Source: Neisseria sp. (GTDB taxonomy: Bacteria; Pseudomonadota; Gammaproteobacteria; Burkholderiales; Neisseriaceae). From it: a DNA stretch of 64,000 nucleotides. Shown here in pieces: positions 38,003 through 47,393 of the stretch; the first letter of the stretch is position 1, and each line of letters starts with the position of its first letter. The position numbers and the translations under genes are program-made. The DNA lies in assembly GCF_030527965.1 (NCBI RefSeq), contig NZ_JAUMZU010000010.1, forward strand, positions 1-64,000. Direction: 5' to 3'. The notes under the pieces are model-generated. The model saw only the letters and a program-made list of their open reading frames with translations. It searched no databases and was not told the DNA's origin.

Positions 38003-38004
38003 GT

Positions 38005-39543
38005 TTATGCGGAACGGGTTGTGCCTAAAAACAGGTGGTAGGCGGCATTGTCGCTTTCATCGTAGCAGGCATAGCCAACGTTTTGCAGAAACTCGGCAAA
38101 AGCGGCCGTGTCTTGCTCCGGTACGTCGATGCCAACCAATACGCGGCCGTAGTCGGCACCGTGGTTACGATAGTGAAACAGCGTGATGTTCCAATCGGTT
38201 TGCATATGGTTGAGAAAGCGCGCCAACGCACCCGGCCGCTCGGGAAATTCAAACGTAATCAGCCGTTCGTTGGCGATTTTATCGGTGCGGCCGCCGACCA
38301 TGTAGCGGATGTGGATTTTAGAAATTTCATCGCCGGAAAGATTAATATTGGGCAGCCCGGCTGCGGTCAGCTCTTGGCCGATGAGTTCGATGTCGCGTGC
38401 GCCGGCGGTTTGAATGCCGACAAAAATATGGGCGACGCGGTCATCGCCGTAGCGGTAGTTGAATTCGGTAATGTTGCGGCTGCCCAGCACGTTGACGAAC
38501 TTGCGAAAGCTGCCGGGTGTTTCCGGAATGGAAACGGCAAAAATGCCTTCGTGCCCTTCGCCCAATTCGCTGCGTTCGGAAACATGGCGCAGACGATGGA
38601 AATTCATGTTGGCGCCGCTGTTAACGGCGATGAGGGTCTGATTATGGCAGTTTTCGCGTTCGATGTAGGCTTTGAGGCCGGCTAAGGCCAGTGCGCCTGA
38701 GGGTTCTGTGATGCTGCGGGTGTCGTCGTAAATGTCTTTTACTGCGGCGCAAATGTCATCTGTGTCTACCAGAATGATGTCGTCGAGCAGATCGCGGCAG
38801 AGGCGGAAGGTTTCTTCGCCTACCAGCTTAACCGCCGTGCCGTCGGCAAACAGGCCGACGTCTTTCAATTCTACGCGCCGGTTTTGCTCGATGGATTGCT
38901 TCATCGCGCAGGCGTCAAAGGTTTCTACGCCGATGACTTTGATTTCAGGGCGTACGTTTTTAATGAAGGCCGCTATGCCGGCTGCCAATCCGCCGCCGCC
39001 AATGGCAACGAAGATGGCATCGATGCGCTTCGGATGCTGGCGGATAATCTCCAAGCCGATGGTGCCTTGTCCGGCAATTACGTAAGGATCATCGAAGGGC
39101 GGAATGTAGGTTAACCCGCTTTCCGAAACCAGTTTCATTGCGTGATCGTAGGCATCGTTGTAAGACACGCCTGCGAGCACAACGTTGCCGCCGCGCGCTT
39201 TGACTGCGTCAATTTTAATTTGAGGCGTGGTTTCCGGCATCACGATGGTGGCCTCGCAACCCAAATGTTGAGCAGACAAAGCGACGCCTTGTGCATGGTT
39301 GCCCGCGCTGGCCGTAATCACGCCTTTTGCCAGTGCTTCTGATGAGAGCGAAGCCATTTTGTTATAAGCGCCGCGGATTTTAAATGAAAATACCGGTTGC
39401 AAATCTTCGCGTTTGAGCAGGATTCGGTTACCGGTTCGGCGTGATAGGTTGCGGGCGTCATCGAGCGGCGTTTCGGCGGCCACGTCGTATACGGAGGCGG
39501 TTAAGATTCGGGTCAGATAGTCGGAATGCAGTTTTGGATTCAT
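38005..39543 (-). CDS. ilvA: Threonine deaminase, biosynthetic
   Basis: IlvA converts threonine to 2-oxobutanoate, the first step towards isoleucine. The 512-residue protein has the PLP lysine at Lys55 in FSFKIRGAYNKM, the PLP phosphate loop GGGGLAAG, and two C-terminal ACT-like regulatory domains, the first containing ETPGSFRKF and the second FPERPGALARFL. This two-ACT form is feedback-inhibited by isoleucine in E. coli. Length equals that of E. coli IlvA (514). No other ilv genes are nearby. Confidence 0.97.
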   Translation of the reverse strand: MNPKLHSDYLTRILTASVYDVAAETPLDDARNLSRRTGNRILLKREDLQPVFSFKIRGAYNKMASLSSEALAKGVITASAGNHAQGVALSAQHLGCEATIVMPETTPQIKIDAVKARGGNVVLAGVSYNDAYDHAMKLVSESGLTYIPPFDDPYVIAGQGTIGLEIIRQHPKRIDAIFVAIGGGGLAAGIAAFIKNVRPEIKVIGVETFDACAMKQSIEQNRRVELKDVGLFADGTAVKLVGEETFRLCRDLLDDIILVDTDDICAAVKDIYDDTRSITEPSGALALAGLKAYIERENCHNQTLIAVNSGANMNFHRLRHVSERSELGEGHEGIFAVSIPETPGSFRKFVNVLGSRNITEFNYRYGDDRVAHIFVGIQTAGARDIELIGQELTAAGLPNINLSGDEISKIHIRYMVGGRTDKIANERLITFEFPERPGALARFLNHMQTDWNITLFHYRNHGADYGRVLVGIDVPEQDTAAFAEFLQNVGYACYDESDNAAYHLFLGTTRSA

Positions 39544-39699
39544 GGTAGTGCTGCGTTGGATTGGGAAAATAAAATATACCGGCTGCGGTTTAGGATAAAA
39601 CCGCAGCAGGCCGCCTGTTTTTAGAATGAAGGATTAGGCCGGAAAAGTTGGAACCATACCTTGTGCGGCACGATAGTGCAAGCGGAAACTGATTTCATG

Positions 39700-39747
39700 T
39701 ATAATCAATTAAAGTTTCACTTTAAGCCGCGCAATTTGCAACGGCTT
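39700..39747 (+). promoter_or_regulatory. -10 element and leader hairpin of the PBP5-type gene
   Basis: A perfect TATAAT at 39700-39705 is followed by a leader in which AAGCCGcGCAA (39724-39734) pairs with TTGCaaCGGCTT (39736-39747), then TCTTTATTTTT. The hairpin plus T-rich tail looks like an intrinsic terminator about 40 bases before the ATG. No good -35 is visible. Confidence 0.5.
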
Positions 39748-39785
39748 TCTTTATTTTTCCGCTTCTTCGGCTACCCACTGATTTT

Positions 39786-41045
39786 ATGAAAAAATACCTT
39801 TCTTGCTGGTTTTTGGCTGCTGTTTGCGCCGCTAATGCGGCCGACATGCCGAAAAAAGACGTTGCTCCCGCGGCCAAAGCAGCCTTGGCTTCGGCTACCA
39901 AGCCGCTTGCCGCGCCAGCTGCCCAAGCCGCATCATCTGCTCTTTCTGAGAAAGATGCTGCTGCTTTGCCCAAGCTGCCGGAGTTGGCGGCCACTGCTTA
40001 TGCTGTAATGGATGCGCAAAGTAAGCAAATATTGGGCGCGCATAATCCCGATGCGAAAATCGAACCGGCATCATTAACCAAACTGATGACTGCCTATCTG
40101 GTGTTCAAAGCTTTGGATGGCGGTACGCTGAAGCCGGATCAAATGTTAAAGGTATCGGAAAAGGCGTGGAAAACCGGCGGTTCGCGCATGTTTTTAAGCC
40201 CGAACAAGGCGGTTAGCGTGAGCGATTTGCTTAAAGGTATGCTGGTACAGTCGGGCAACGATGCCACTGTTACCTTGGCGGAAGCTCTGGGCAACGGTTC
40301 GGAGGCGGAATTCGTGAAAAAAATGAACGAACAAGCCATCCGCCTCGGCATGCTGGATACGACGTTTAAAAATGCCACCGGCGAAGCGGTGGACGGCCAC
40401 TTTTCTACCGTTAAAGATTTGTTGAAACTGGCTGCCTCGGTTGCTCAGGATTTTGCACGTTATTATCCGATTTTTTCTATGAAATCGTTTACTTATAACG
40501 GAATCGAGCAGCCGAACCGCAATCTGCTGCTTTATCGTGACAACAGCATCGACGGCATGATTTCCGGTCATTCGCCCACCGCGGGCTACAACCTGATTTC
40601 TTCCAGCAACCGTAACGACAGGCGTGTGATTGCGGTTTTGGTCGGCACGGAAAGCCCTGAAGCCCGTGCGGCGGAGAGCAGTAAATTATTGAATTGGGCG
40701 CTGCAATCGTTTGATACGCCCAAGCTCTACAATGCAGGGCAGGTGATTTCGCGGGTAAAGGTTTATAAAGGCAGTGAAAAATCGGTCAACGTAGGCTTTA
40801 TTGAACCGGTGTATCTGACTATTCCGCATGCTGAGGGCCAGAAAATCAAACCTGTGCTGGAGACCGTGCAGCCCGTGGTGGCGCCGATACATACAGGCCA
40901 GGAATTGGGCAAATTGAAAATTACCTATGCAGACAAAGTGTTGGCGGAAAGAAAAGTGGTGGCGCTCAGCCCGGTTAAAGAAGCCAATTGGTTTGTGCGT
41001 TTATTAGATAACATCAAGCTTTGGTTTAAAAATATTTTCAGTTGA
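39786..41045 (+). CDS. PBP5/6-type D-alanyl-D-alanine carboxypeptidase with degenerate KTG motif
   Basis: This 419-residue low-molecular-mass penicillin-binding protein has signal peptide KKYLSCWFLAAVCAANA and an Ala/Pro-rich stretch, then the DD-peptidase domain. Ser96 and Lys99 are in ASLTKLMTA, and the SGN motif is at 156-158 (VQSGND). Where the third motif KTG is expected, the sequence reads DGMISGHSPTAGYN (ISG at 259-261), so the conserved lysine is replaced by isoleucine. The C-terminal beta domain and an amphipathic anchor (WFVRLLDNIKLWFKNIFS) are present. Membership is clear; activity is doubtful. Confidence 0.9.
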   Translation: MKKYLSCWFLAAVCAANAADMPKKDVAPAAKAALASATKPLAAPAAQAASSALSEKDAAALPKLPELAATAYAVMDAQSKQILGAHNPDAKIEPASLTKLMTAYLVFKALDGGTLKPDQMLKVSEKAWKTGGSRMFLSPNKAVSVSDLLKGMLVQSGNDATVTLAEALGNGSEAEFVKKMNEQAIRLGMLDTTFKNATGEAVDGHFSTVKDLLKLAASVAQDFARYYPIFSMKSFTYNGIEQPNRNLLLYRDNSIDGMISGHSPTAGYNLISSSNRNDRRVIAVLVGTESPEARAAESSKLLNWALQSFDTPKLYNAGQVISRVKVYKGSEKSVNVGFIEPVYLTIPHAEGQKIKPVLETVQPVVAPIHTGQELGKLKITYADKVLAERKVVALSPVKEANWFVRLLDNIKLWFKNIFS

Positions 41046-41070
41046 AGCCGGCTTGATTGGCTATACACAT

Positions 41071-41104
41071 AATGCCTGTCTGAAAAGTTTTCAGACAGGC
41101 ATTG
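41071..41104 (+). terminator. DUS-pair terminator after the PBP5-type gene
   Basis: AATGCCTGTCTGAAAA and TTTTCAGACAGGCATT form a 16-bp perfect stem with a 2-base loop. Confidence 0.8.
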
Positions 41105-41195
41105 CGCTTAAAGTGGCGCCAATCCCTGTTTTCAAGCCATTGTGCTAAAATTCCGTCTTAATTTTTTTTCTTTAATTTTTCTTCAAACACATCTT

Positions 41196-43181
41196 ATGGC
41201 AAACCCATCTCAATACAGCGAATCCAGCATTACCGTTCTTAAAGGCTTGGAGCCGGTTAAAGAGCGCCCGGGCATGTATACCCGAACGGAAAGTCCGACG
41301 CATATCTGTCAGGAAGTGATTGATAACGCTGCCGACGAGGCGCTCGGCGGTTTTGCCGACCGGATTGAAGTGGAAATCCATGATGACGGTTCGCTTTCTG
41401 TGCGCGACAACGGCCGCGGTATTCCGGTGGGCTTGCATCCGAGCGAAGGCTTGCCGGTGGTCGAATTGGTGTTTACCCGTTTGCATGCGGGGGGAAAGTT
41501 TAATAAGAAAGAAGGCGGCAGCGCTTATGCGTTTTCAGGCGGCTTGCACGGCGTGGGCGTGTCGGTAACCAATGCGCTTTCCACTCGGTTGGAGGTAACC
41601 GTTAAGCGCGAAGGCAAAGTCCATCGTATCGTGTTTGCGGGCGGCGATGTGATTGAGCCTTTGGCGCAAATCGGCAAGTGTGCGGTCAAGGATTCCGGTA
41701 CGGAAGTGCGCGTGTGGCCCGATGCCAAATATTTTGAAAGCCCGAATTACAGCATCACGGAGCTGGAACGCTTGTTGCGCGCGAAGGCGGTGTTGCTGCC
41801 CGGGGTAACCGTTACACTGACGCGGCCGGTGAAAAGCCTGTCTGAGAACCAAACCCAAACTTGGCATTATCCTAACGGGCTAAAAAGCTATCTGGCCGAT
41901 TTAATCAACGAAGCGCAGGAAGCGGTGCCGATATTTTCGTCTGAAAATTATATTTCAAACGGCCATGAAGGCGATTTCAGCATAGGCGAGGGCGCGGCGT
42001 TTGCTTTAACTTGGCTGGAAGAAGGCGCCTGCAACAGCGAAAGCTATGTCAATCTGATTCCTACGCCGCTGGGCGGCACGCATGAGGCGGGGCTGAAACA
42101 GGCGGTATTCGGCGCAGTGAATAATTTTATCAACCATCATAATCTGTTGCCGCGTGGCGTGAAGATTCAGAGTGATGATGTGTTTAGTCGAGTGGCTTTT
42201 GTGCTGTCCGCCCGCGTTCTCGATCCGCAGTTTCAAGGTCAAACCAAAGATAAGCTGACTAACCGTGATGCGCTGAAATTGGTGTCGGCCGTATCGGGCG
42301 ATCCGCTGGAATTGTGGCTCAACCAAAATGTGGAAGCGGGTAAAAAAATTGCCGAGCTGGCCATCCGGCAGGCGCAGGCGCGCATTCGTTCGGTTAAGAA
42401 AATCGAAAAGAAAAAAGGCAGCGGCGTGGCCGTGTTGCCGGGCAAACTGACCGATTGCGAAAGCGAAGATATTCGCGAAAACGAGTTGTTTTTGGTGGAG
42501 GGCGATTCGGCCGGCGGTTCGGCCAAATTGGCGCGCGATAAGGCAACGCAGGCGATTTTGCCCTTGCGCGGCAAAGTGCTCAACAGCTTTGAAGTTCATC
42601 CCGATCAATTATTCGGCAATGCTGAAATCCATGATATTTCGGTGGCCATCGGTGTCGATCCTCATATGCCGGGCGAGCGTGCCGATTTGAGCGGTTTGCG
42701 CTACGGCAAGATTGCCATTCTTTCCGATGCGGACGTTGACGGTTCGCATATTCAAGTTTTGCTGTTGACGCTGTTTTACCGCCATTTTCCGCAACTGGTT
42801 GCCGAGGGGCATATCTATGTGGCGCAGCCGCCGTTGTTTCGCGTGGATGTGAATGCGCAGGGCAAAAGCAAGCCGGCACGCAAGTTTTATGCACTCGATC
42901 AAACCGAGCTGGACGGTATTTTGGAACGATTGCAGAAAGAAGGTGTCAAAGAAACGGCCTATTCCATCAGCCGTTTTAAAGGCTTGGGCGAAATGAACCC
43001 CGACCAGCTGAAAGACACCACTATGAATCCGGATACCCGACGTTTGCTGCGGGTGGATATTCCCGATGGCGCGGGCGAAGAAACCTATGATATTTTTGTG
43101 AAGCTGATGGGCAAAGGCGAAGCCGCCGCCCGCCGTGCGTGGATGGAGCGGGAAGGCGATAAGGCGGAAGTGGATATCTGA
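41196..43181 (+). CDS. parE: DNA topoisomerase IV subunit B
   Basis: ParE is the ATPase subunit of topoisomerase IV, which unlinks daughter chromosomes with ParC. The 661-residue protein has the GHKL ATPase motifs EVIDNAADEALGG, RDNGRGIPVG and GGLHGVGVSVTNAL, and the Toprim signature FLVEGDSAGGSAK with DADVDGSHI, and ends with QLKDTTMNPDTRRLLRV. The ATG at 41196 gives the usual N-terminus. An uptake-like sequence (AGCCTGTCTGAG, about 41838) lies inside the coding region, encoding SLSEN. parC is not in the window. Confidence 0.96.
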   Translation: MANPSQYSESSITVLKGLEPVKERPGMYTRTESPTHICQEVIDNAADEALGGFADRIEVEIHDDGSLSVRDNGRGIPVGLHPSEGLPVVELVFTRLHAGGKFNKKEGGSAYAFSGGLHGVGVSVTNALSTRLEVTVKREGKVHRIVFAGGDVIEPLAQIGKCAVKDSGTEVRVWPDAKYFESPNYSITELERLLRAKAVLLPGVTVTLTRPVKSLSENQTQTWHYPNGLKSYLADLINEAQEAVPIFSSENYISNGHEGDFSIGEGAAFALTWLEEGACNSESYVNLIPTPLGGTHEAGLKQAVFGAVNNFINHHNLLPRGVKIQSDDVFSRVAFVLSARVLDPQFQGQTKDKLTNRDALKLVSAVSGDPLELWLNQNVEAGKKIAELAIRQAQARIRSVKKIEKKKGSGVAVLPGKLTDCESEDIRENELFLVEGDSAGGSAKLARDKATQAILPLRGKVLNSFEVHPDQLFGNAEIHDISVAIGVDPHMPGERADLSGLRYGKIAILSDADVDGSHIQVLLLTLFYRHFPQLVAEGHIYVAQPPLFRVDVNAQGKSKPARKFYALDQTELDGILERLQKEGVKETAYSISRFKGLGEMNPDQLKDTTMNPDTRRLLRVDIPDGAGEETYDIFVKLMGKGEAAARRAWMEREGDKAEVDI

Positions 43182-43191
43182 GGAGCAAGGT

Positions 43192-44130
43192 ATGAAAACA
43201 CCCAAAATTGCCGTTATCGGCAGCATCAATATGGATTTGGTTACCACGGCAGAGCGGTTTCCGAAGCCCGGAGAAACTTTGTTGGGCAGCGATTTTCGGC
43301 AGTTTATGGGTGGTAAGGGTGCCAATCAGGCAGTGGCGGCAGCGCGGTTGGGCGCGGAAGTGGCTTTAATCGGCGCCGTAGGTGCAGACGATTTCGGCCA
43401 AGCCTTGCTGGACAATTTACAGCGCGAAGGGGTGGATTCCGGCGCGGTAAGCATTATTTACGACCGGCCGAGCGGTATGGCCAATATTACCCTTGCTGAA
43501 GAGGACAATCACATTATCGTCATTTCGGGCGCCAATTTTGCCCTGACGCCGGAGCATATCCGAAAGGAAGAAGCACGTATTGCCGATGCCGATGTTGTTA
43601 TGGCGCAGTTGGAAACGCCTGTGGAGACCGTAACCGAAGCGGCGCGGCTGGCGAAAAAATACGGTAAACCGTTTATTCTCAACCCCGCTCCGGCGCAAAA
43701 ACTGCCGCAGGATTTGTTGGATTTAACCGATATCCTAACGCCCAATGCACACGAGCTCGCCATTAGTTTGGGTTTGCCGGCAAACCTTGCGCCGGAAGCG
43801 ATGCTGAAGCAGGCATCTTGTCAGGTGGTTATGACGCAGGGCGCCGATGGCGTGCTGTTTAATGATGAAACCGGCACGCAGCATCGTCAGCCGAGTTTTC
43901 CCGTAACGCCGGTGGATACCACAGGAGCGGGTGATACATTCAATGCCGCGTTAGCCGTTTTCCTGCATTTAGGTTTGAAACAGGCGGTTAAGCAAGCGTG
44001 TGCCGCCGCTGCCATTTCCGTTACCCGTATGGGCGCGCAAGGCGGTATGCCAACCAAAGGCGAACTGCAAGCGTTTCTGGCTCATCGGGGTCGTTGTGCT
44101 AACAAGACGGAACCGACAGTCGGAATATAA
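43192..44130 (+). CDS. rbsK: Ribokinase (PfkB family)
   Basis: RbsK phosphorylates ribose to ribose 5-phosphate. The 312-residue PfkB-family protein begins IAVIGSINMDLVTTAERFPKPGET, has the substrate-binding GGKGANQAVAAARLG and ends with the anion hole and catalytic base in DTTGAGDTFNAALA. Length is right for ribokinase. Its ATG lies 10 bases after the parE stop with GAGGAGCAAGG between, so it is probably read from the parE transcript. No ribose transporter or rbs regulator is nearby, so its ribose source is unclear. Confidence 0.9.
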   Translation: MKTPKIAVIGSINMDLVTTAERFPKPGETLLGSDFRQFMGGKGANQAVAAARLGAEVALIGAVGADDFGQALLDNLQREGVDSGAVSIIYDRPSGMANITLAEEDNHIIVISGANFALTPEHIRKEEARIADADVVMAQLETPVETVTEAARLAKKYGKPFILNPAPAQKLPQDLLDLTDILTPNAHELAISLGLPANLAPEAMLKQASCQVVMTQGADGVLFNDETGTQHRQPSFPVTPVDTTGAGDTFNAALAVFLHLGLKQAVKQACAAAAISVTRMGAQGGMPTKGELQAFLAHRGRCANKTEPTVGI

Positions 44131-44143
44131 GATAACCAATCAT

Positions 44144-44177
44144 AAAGCCTGTCTGAAAACTTTTTCAGACAGGCTTT
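44144..44177. terminator. DUS-type terminator between rbsK and aroC
   Basis: AAAGCCTGTCTGAAAA and TTTTCAGACAGGCTTT form a 16-bp perfect stem with a 2-base loop between convergent genes. It uses the AGCCTGTCTGAA variant. Confidence 0.8.
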
Positions 44178-44258
44178 AATGGTTTTATAGAAGGTTTATC
44201 AATAAGCAGATTAAATTGCCAGTATATACATAGTTGAAGGATAAAGGCCGTTTACGAT

Positions 44259-45356
44259 TTAGCGCCGGCGCGCGATGTCCGGCGTTGTCACGTGTACGTC
44301 GGCATTTTGCGCGCGTTGGCGCAAAGCGTGATCGATAAGCACCAATGCCGTCATGGCTTCGGCAATCGGCGCCGCACGAAGGCCGACACAAGGATCATGG
44401 CGGCCGTGAGTGGCGATTTCTACCGGATTGCCTTCGATATCAATCGATTGGCGCGGGGTGGCGATGCTGCTGGTTGGTTTGATGGCAAAATTGGCGGTAA
44501 TAGTTTGGCCGGTGGAAATGCCGCCGGTGATGCCGCCAGCATGATTGCTTAGGAAACCTTCCGGCGTGAGTTCGTCGCCATGATAGCTGCCGCGCTGTGC
44601 CACCACATCAAATCCATCGCCGATTTCCACGCCTTTCACGGCATTAATGCTCATCAGCGCATGAGCCAGATCGGCGTCGAGCCGGTCGAATACCGGTTCG
44701 CCCAAGCCGACGGGCACGTTTTTTGCTTCGACCCGCAGCTTGGCGCCAACCGAATCCAGCGATTTGCGGATGCTGTCGACATAGCTTTCCAATTCGGCGA
44801 TTTGCGATTGGTTGGCGGCGAAAAAAGGATTTTGGCTGATGTGTTCATAACCTTCGAAGCCAATCGGATGTTCGCCTATTTGGGTAACATAGGATACGAT
44901 TTCTACGCCGAAATGCGCTTTCAGCCATTTTTTGGCAACGGCGCCGGCGGCAACGCGGGCAGCCGTTTCGCGGGCGGAGCTGCGGCCGCCACCACGATAA
45001 TCGCGCGTGCCGTATTTGTGCCAATAAACGTAATCGGCATGTCCGGGGCGGAAGCGGCTGGCGATATTGCCGTAGTCTTTGCTACGTTGGTCGGTATTGC
45101 GGATTAACAGGGCAATCGGGGTGCCGGTGGTTTTGCCTTCAAACACGCCGGAGAGAATTTCTACTTCGTCGGCCTCGCGCCTTTGGGTTACATAACGGCT
45201 GGTGCCGGGTTTCCGGCGGTCGAGGTCGTGTTGGATGTCGGATTCGGATAGGGCTAAGCCGGGCGGGCAGCCGTCGATGATGCAGCCCAAGCCGGGGCCG
45301 TGGCTTTCGCCGAAGGTGGTTACGGTAAAAATTTGTCCGAAAGTGTTGCCGGCCAT
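44259..45356 (-). CDS. aroC: Chorismate synthase
   Basis: AroC makes chorismate from EPSP using reduced flavin, the last step of the shikimate pathway. The 365-residue protein has the signatures [46 protein letters not shown]-type region (positions ~105-135) and [17 protein letters not shown] near the C-terminus. Length is typical. An AAAGG site precedes the ATG. It is convergent with rbsK. Confidence 0.97.
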   Translation of the reverse strand: MAGNTFGQIFTVTTFGESHGPGLGCIIDGCPPGLALSESDIQHDLDRRKPGTSRYVTQRREADEVEILSGVFEGKTTGTPIALLIRNTDQRSKDYGNIASRFRPGHADYVYWHKYGTRDYRGGGRSSARETAARVAAGAVAKKWLKAHFGVEIVSYVTQIGEHPIGFEGYEHISQNPFFAANQSQIAELESYVDSIRKSLDSVGAKLRVEAKNVPVGLGEPVFDRLDADLAHALMSINAVKGVEIGDGFDVVAQRGSYHGDELTPEGFLSNHAGGITGGISTGQTITANFAIKPTSSIATPRQSIDIEGNPVEIATHGRHDPCVGLRAAPIAEAMTALVLIDHALRQRAQNADVHVTTPDIARRR

Positions 45357-45609
45357 GATTGGGTGCCTTTATCTGTTTGCAGGGAAATTCGGAGCGATTT
45401 TAGCATAGGGCAGGCGGCTTTTCTGCGAATCTAAACACTTGTCCTGGCAAACGCCCAATTGGTGTAAAATAACAAAGTCTTAGCTTGAGCATGATTTTCA
45501 ATATAACTTTTGCTTATATCATTCATGCGAATAGGTTATTTCCTTTTTCAGACAGGCATCTTTATGATTCGCCTTTAAATTTATAATCCCCAATTTTAAG
45601 GAAACCAAA

Positions 45610-46158
45610 ATGGCACGTTTAACCGTACATACCGTGGAAACCGCTCCCGAAGCCGCTAAACCGCGTGTTGAAGCCGCTTTAAAAAACAATGGATTTTTGC
45701 CGAATTTAATCGGCGTTTTGGCTAATTCGCCTGAAGCGCTGGCGTTTTATCAGGAAGTGGGTAAATTAAACGGCAATACTTCGTTAACGGCGGGCGAGCG
45801 CGAAGTAGTGCAGATTATTGCAGCGAAAACCAATCAATGCGGCTTTTGCGTGGCCGGCCATACCAAACTGGCTACTTTGAAAAAACTGATGTCGGCGCAA
45901 TCCATCGAAGCTTCACGCGCAGTGAATCCTGCCGGATTTGATGATGCTAAATTAAGCGCGCTCGCTGATTTTACCGTTGCCGTAATGGCCAATAAAGGCA
46001 ATGTTTCTGATGCCGAGCTGAAAGCCTTTTTTGATGCGGGCTACAACCAGCAGCAATCGGTGGAAGTGGTGCTGGGCGTGGCTCTGGCAACTTTGTGCAA
46101 CTACACTAATAATCTGGCACGTACTGAAATCAACCCTGAATTGCAAGATTTCGCCTGA
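45610..46158 (+). CDS. Carboxymuconolactone decarboxylase (AhpD-like) family protein
   Basis: This 182-residue helical protein has the AhpD-type redox centre Cys77-x-x-Cys80 and His84 in QCGFCVAGHTKLA, preceded by the conserved glutamate in LTAGEREVVQIIAA. AhpD-like proteins reduce peroxidatic partners or act as stand-alone hydroperoxidases. An AAGGAAACC site precedes the ATG. It is the first gene of a plus-strand block continuing with an acyl-CoA-dehydrogenase-like protein and an ABC importer; a hairpin separates it from the next gene, so shared regulation is not certain. Confidence 0.87.
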   Translation: MARLTVHTVETAPEAAKPRVEAALKNNGFLPNLIGVLANSPEALAFYQEVGKLNGNTSLTAGEREVVQIIAAKTNQCGFCVAGHTKLATLKKLMSAQSIEASRAVNPAGFDDAKLSALADFTVAVMANKGNVSDAELKAFFDAGYNQQQSVEVVLGVALATLCNYTNNLARTEINPELQDFA

Positions 46159-46170
46159 TTTTCTGTTGCT

Positions 46171-46200
46171 CGGAATGCCTGCTTTCAGACAGGCATTCCG
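46171..46200 (+). terminator. Hairpin after the AhpD-like gene
   Basis: CGGAATGCCTG and CAGGCATTCCG form an 11-bp stem. The right arm belongs to a complete uptake sequence (46184-46195); the left arm is only the first half of one. Confidence 0.6.
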
Positions 46201-46263
46201 CTATCAGGCTTCAAACTGCTGTTTTCGCTTTTAAAAACCCATCCGAACCTTTTGAGAACCCCC

Positions 46264-47367
46264 ATGTCCTGTGAAATATTATTAAAAAATGTGGCCGAGC
46301 TGGTGCAGGCCAAATTGGTGCCGCTGGTAAACGATATCGACCGCAAGGGTTTGTATCCCGAAGATTTTCTGCGCGAACTGGGGCGTATCGGCGGCTTTGC
46401 CTGCGTTGGGAATGAGGAAGAAGGTGGAAACGGCTTGGGCTTGTCGGCCCAGATTGCCGTGTTAAGAGAAATCGGCAAGGTGTGCGGGTCGACATCCTTC
46501 TCTGCGTGGTGTCAGGCCGCCTGTGCATGGTATCTGTATCAGACACCGAATCAAGCGGTGAAGCGTTATCTGCCGGATGTGTTGAGCGCCAAAACGCTGG
46601 CCGGTACCGGCATGTCGAATACCGTTAAGCACCTGGCCGGCATCGAAGAACATTTATTGCAGGCGCAGCAAACCGAAGGCGGTTATATCGTGAACGGTAT
46701 TTTGCCGTGGGTTTCCAATTTGGGCGAAACGCATATTTGGGCCAATACGGCGCAAACCGATGACGGCTATGTAATGTTTATTACCGGCGCCGAGCGGGAA
46801 GGCGTGTCGCTGATTGCCTGCCCTGAATTTTGTGCATTGGAAGGCACGCGCACGTTTGCCATCAAATTTGAAAATGTATTCGTTCCACATGACGACGTTT
46901 TGGCCGAACCGGATCAGTTTTCGGCATTTATCAAATCGATTAAGGCAGGCTTTATCCTGCTGCAAATCGGCATTGGTGCCGGCATTATCGATGGCTGCCT
47001 GCAAGAAATTAATTTATCCAATATCGGCAGCGAAACCAATTATTTTCTGGATAACGGCTTTGACGAATTACAGGCGCGCTATCAGGTGTTGCTGGAAAAA
47101 ACCGTTCATCTGGCCGATGAAACGTGGAGTGGCTCAAGTAATATACTGGAAACGTTGCAAGCTCGTGCCGATGCTTCCCAGCTTTGCCTTGATGCGGCGC
47201 AATCTTCCGCATTGCATGCCGGTGCCAAAGGTTATTTGATGAGTAGCCCGGTGCAGCGCCACATGCGAGAAGCTTTGTTTGTTGCCATCGTTACGCCGGC
47301 GTTGAAACATCTGCGCAAAGAAATCAGCGAATTGGAATTTATGGGCGGCGAAGAGTTTTCCATCTGA
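46264..47367 (+). CDS. Acyl-CoA-dehydrogenase-fold flavoprotein
   Basis: This 367-residue protein has the ACAD architecture: an N-terminal helical domain (GFACVGNEEEGGNGLG, with LREIGKVCGSTSFSAWCQ), a middle beta domain with LAGTGMSNTVKHLAG and the flavin-contact motif GYIVNGILPWVSNLGETHIWA, and a helical C-terminal domain. The C-terminal catalytic Y/EGT region of classic acyl-CoA dehydrogenases is not visible, so it may be a flavin monooxygenase-like member such as those next to sulfonate or sulfone utilisation genes. The ATG at 46264 is chosen over a TTG at 46252. An ABC importer gene follows. Confidence 0.78.
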   Translation: MSCEILLKNVAELVQAKLVPLVNDIDRKGLYPEDFLRELGRIGGFACVGNEEEGGNGLGLSAQIAVLREIGKVCGSTSFSAWCQAACAWYLYQTPNQAVKRYLPDVLSAKTLAGTGMSNTVKHLAGIEEHLLQAQQTEGGYIVNGILPWVSNLGETHIWANTAQTDDGYVMFITGAEREGVSLIACPEFCALEGTRTFAIKFENVFVPHDDVLAEPDQFSAFIKSIKAGFILLQIGIGAGIIDGCLQEINLSNIGSETNYFLDNGFDELQARYQVLLEKTVHLADETWSGSSNILETLQARADASQLCLDAAQSSALHAGAKGYLMSSPVQRHMREALFVAIVTPALKHLRKEISELEFMGGEEFSI

Positions 47368-47393
47368 CTATTAACCCGCCCAATCAATCGCAT

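Noticed and set aside
37800-38003. Possible small RNA gene between ppx and ilvA
   Set aside because: The two hairpins are explained by uptake-sequence pairs and no promoter with independent terminator pattern is convincing.
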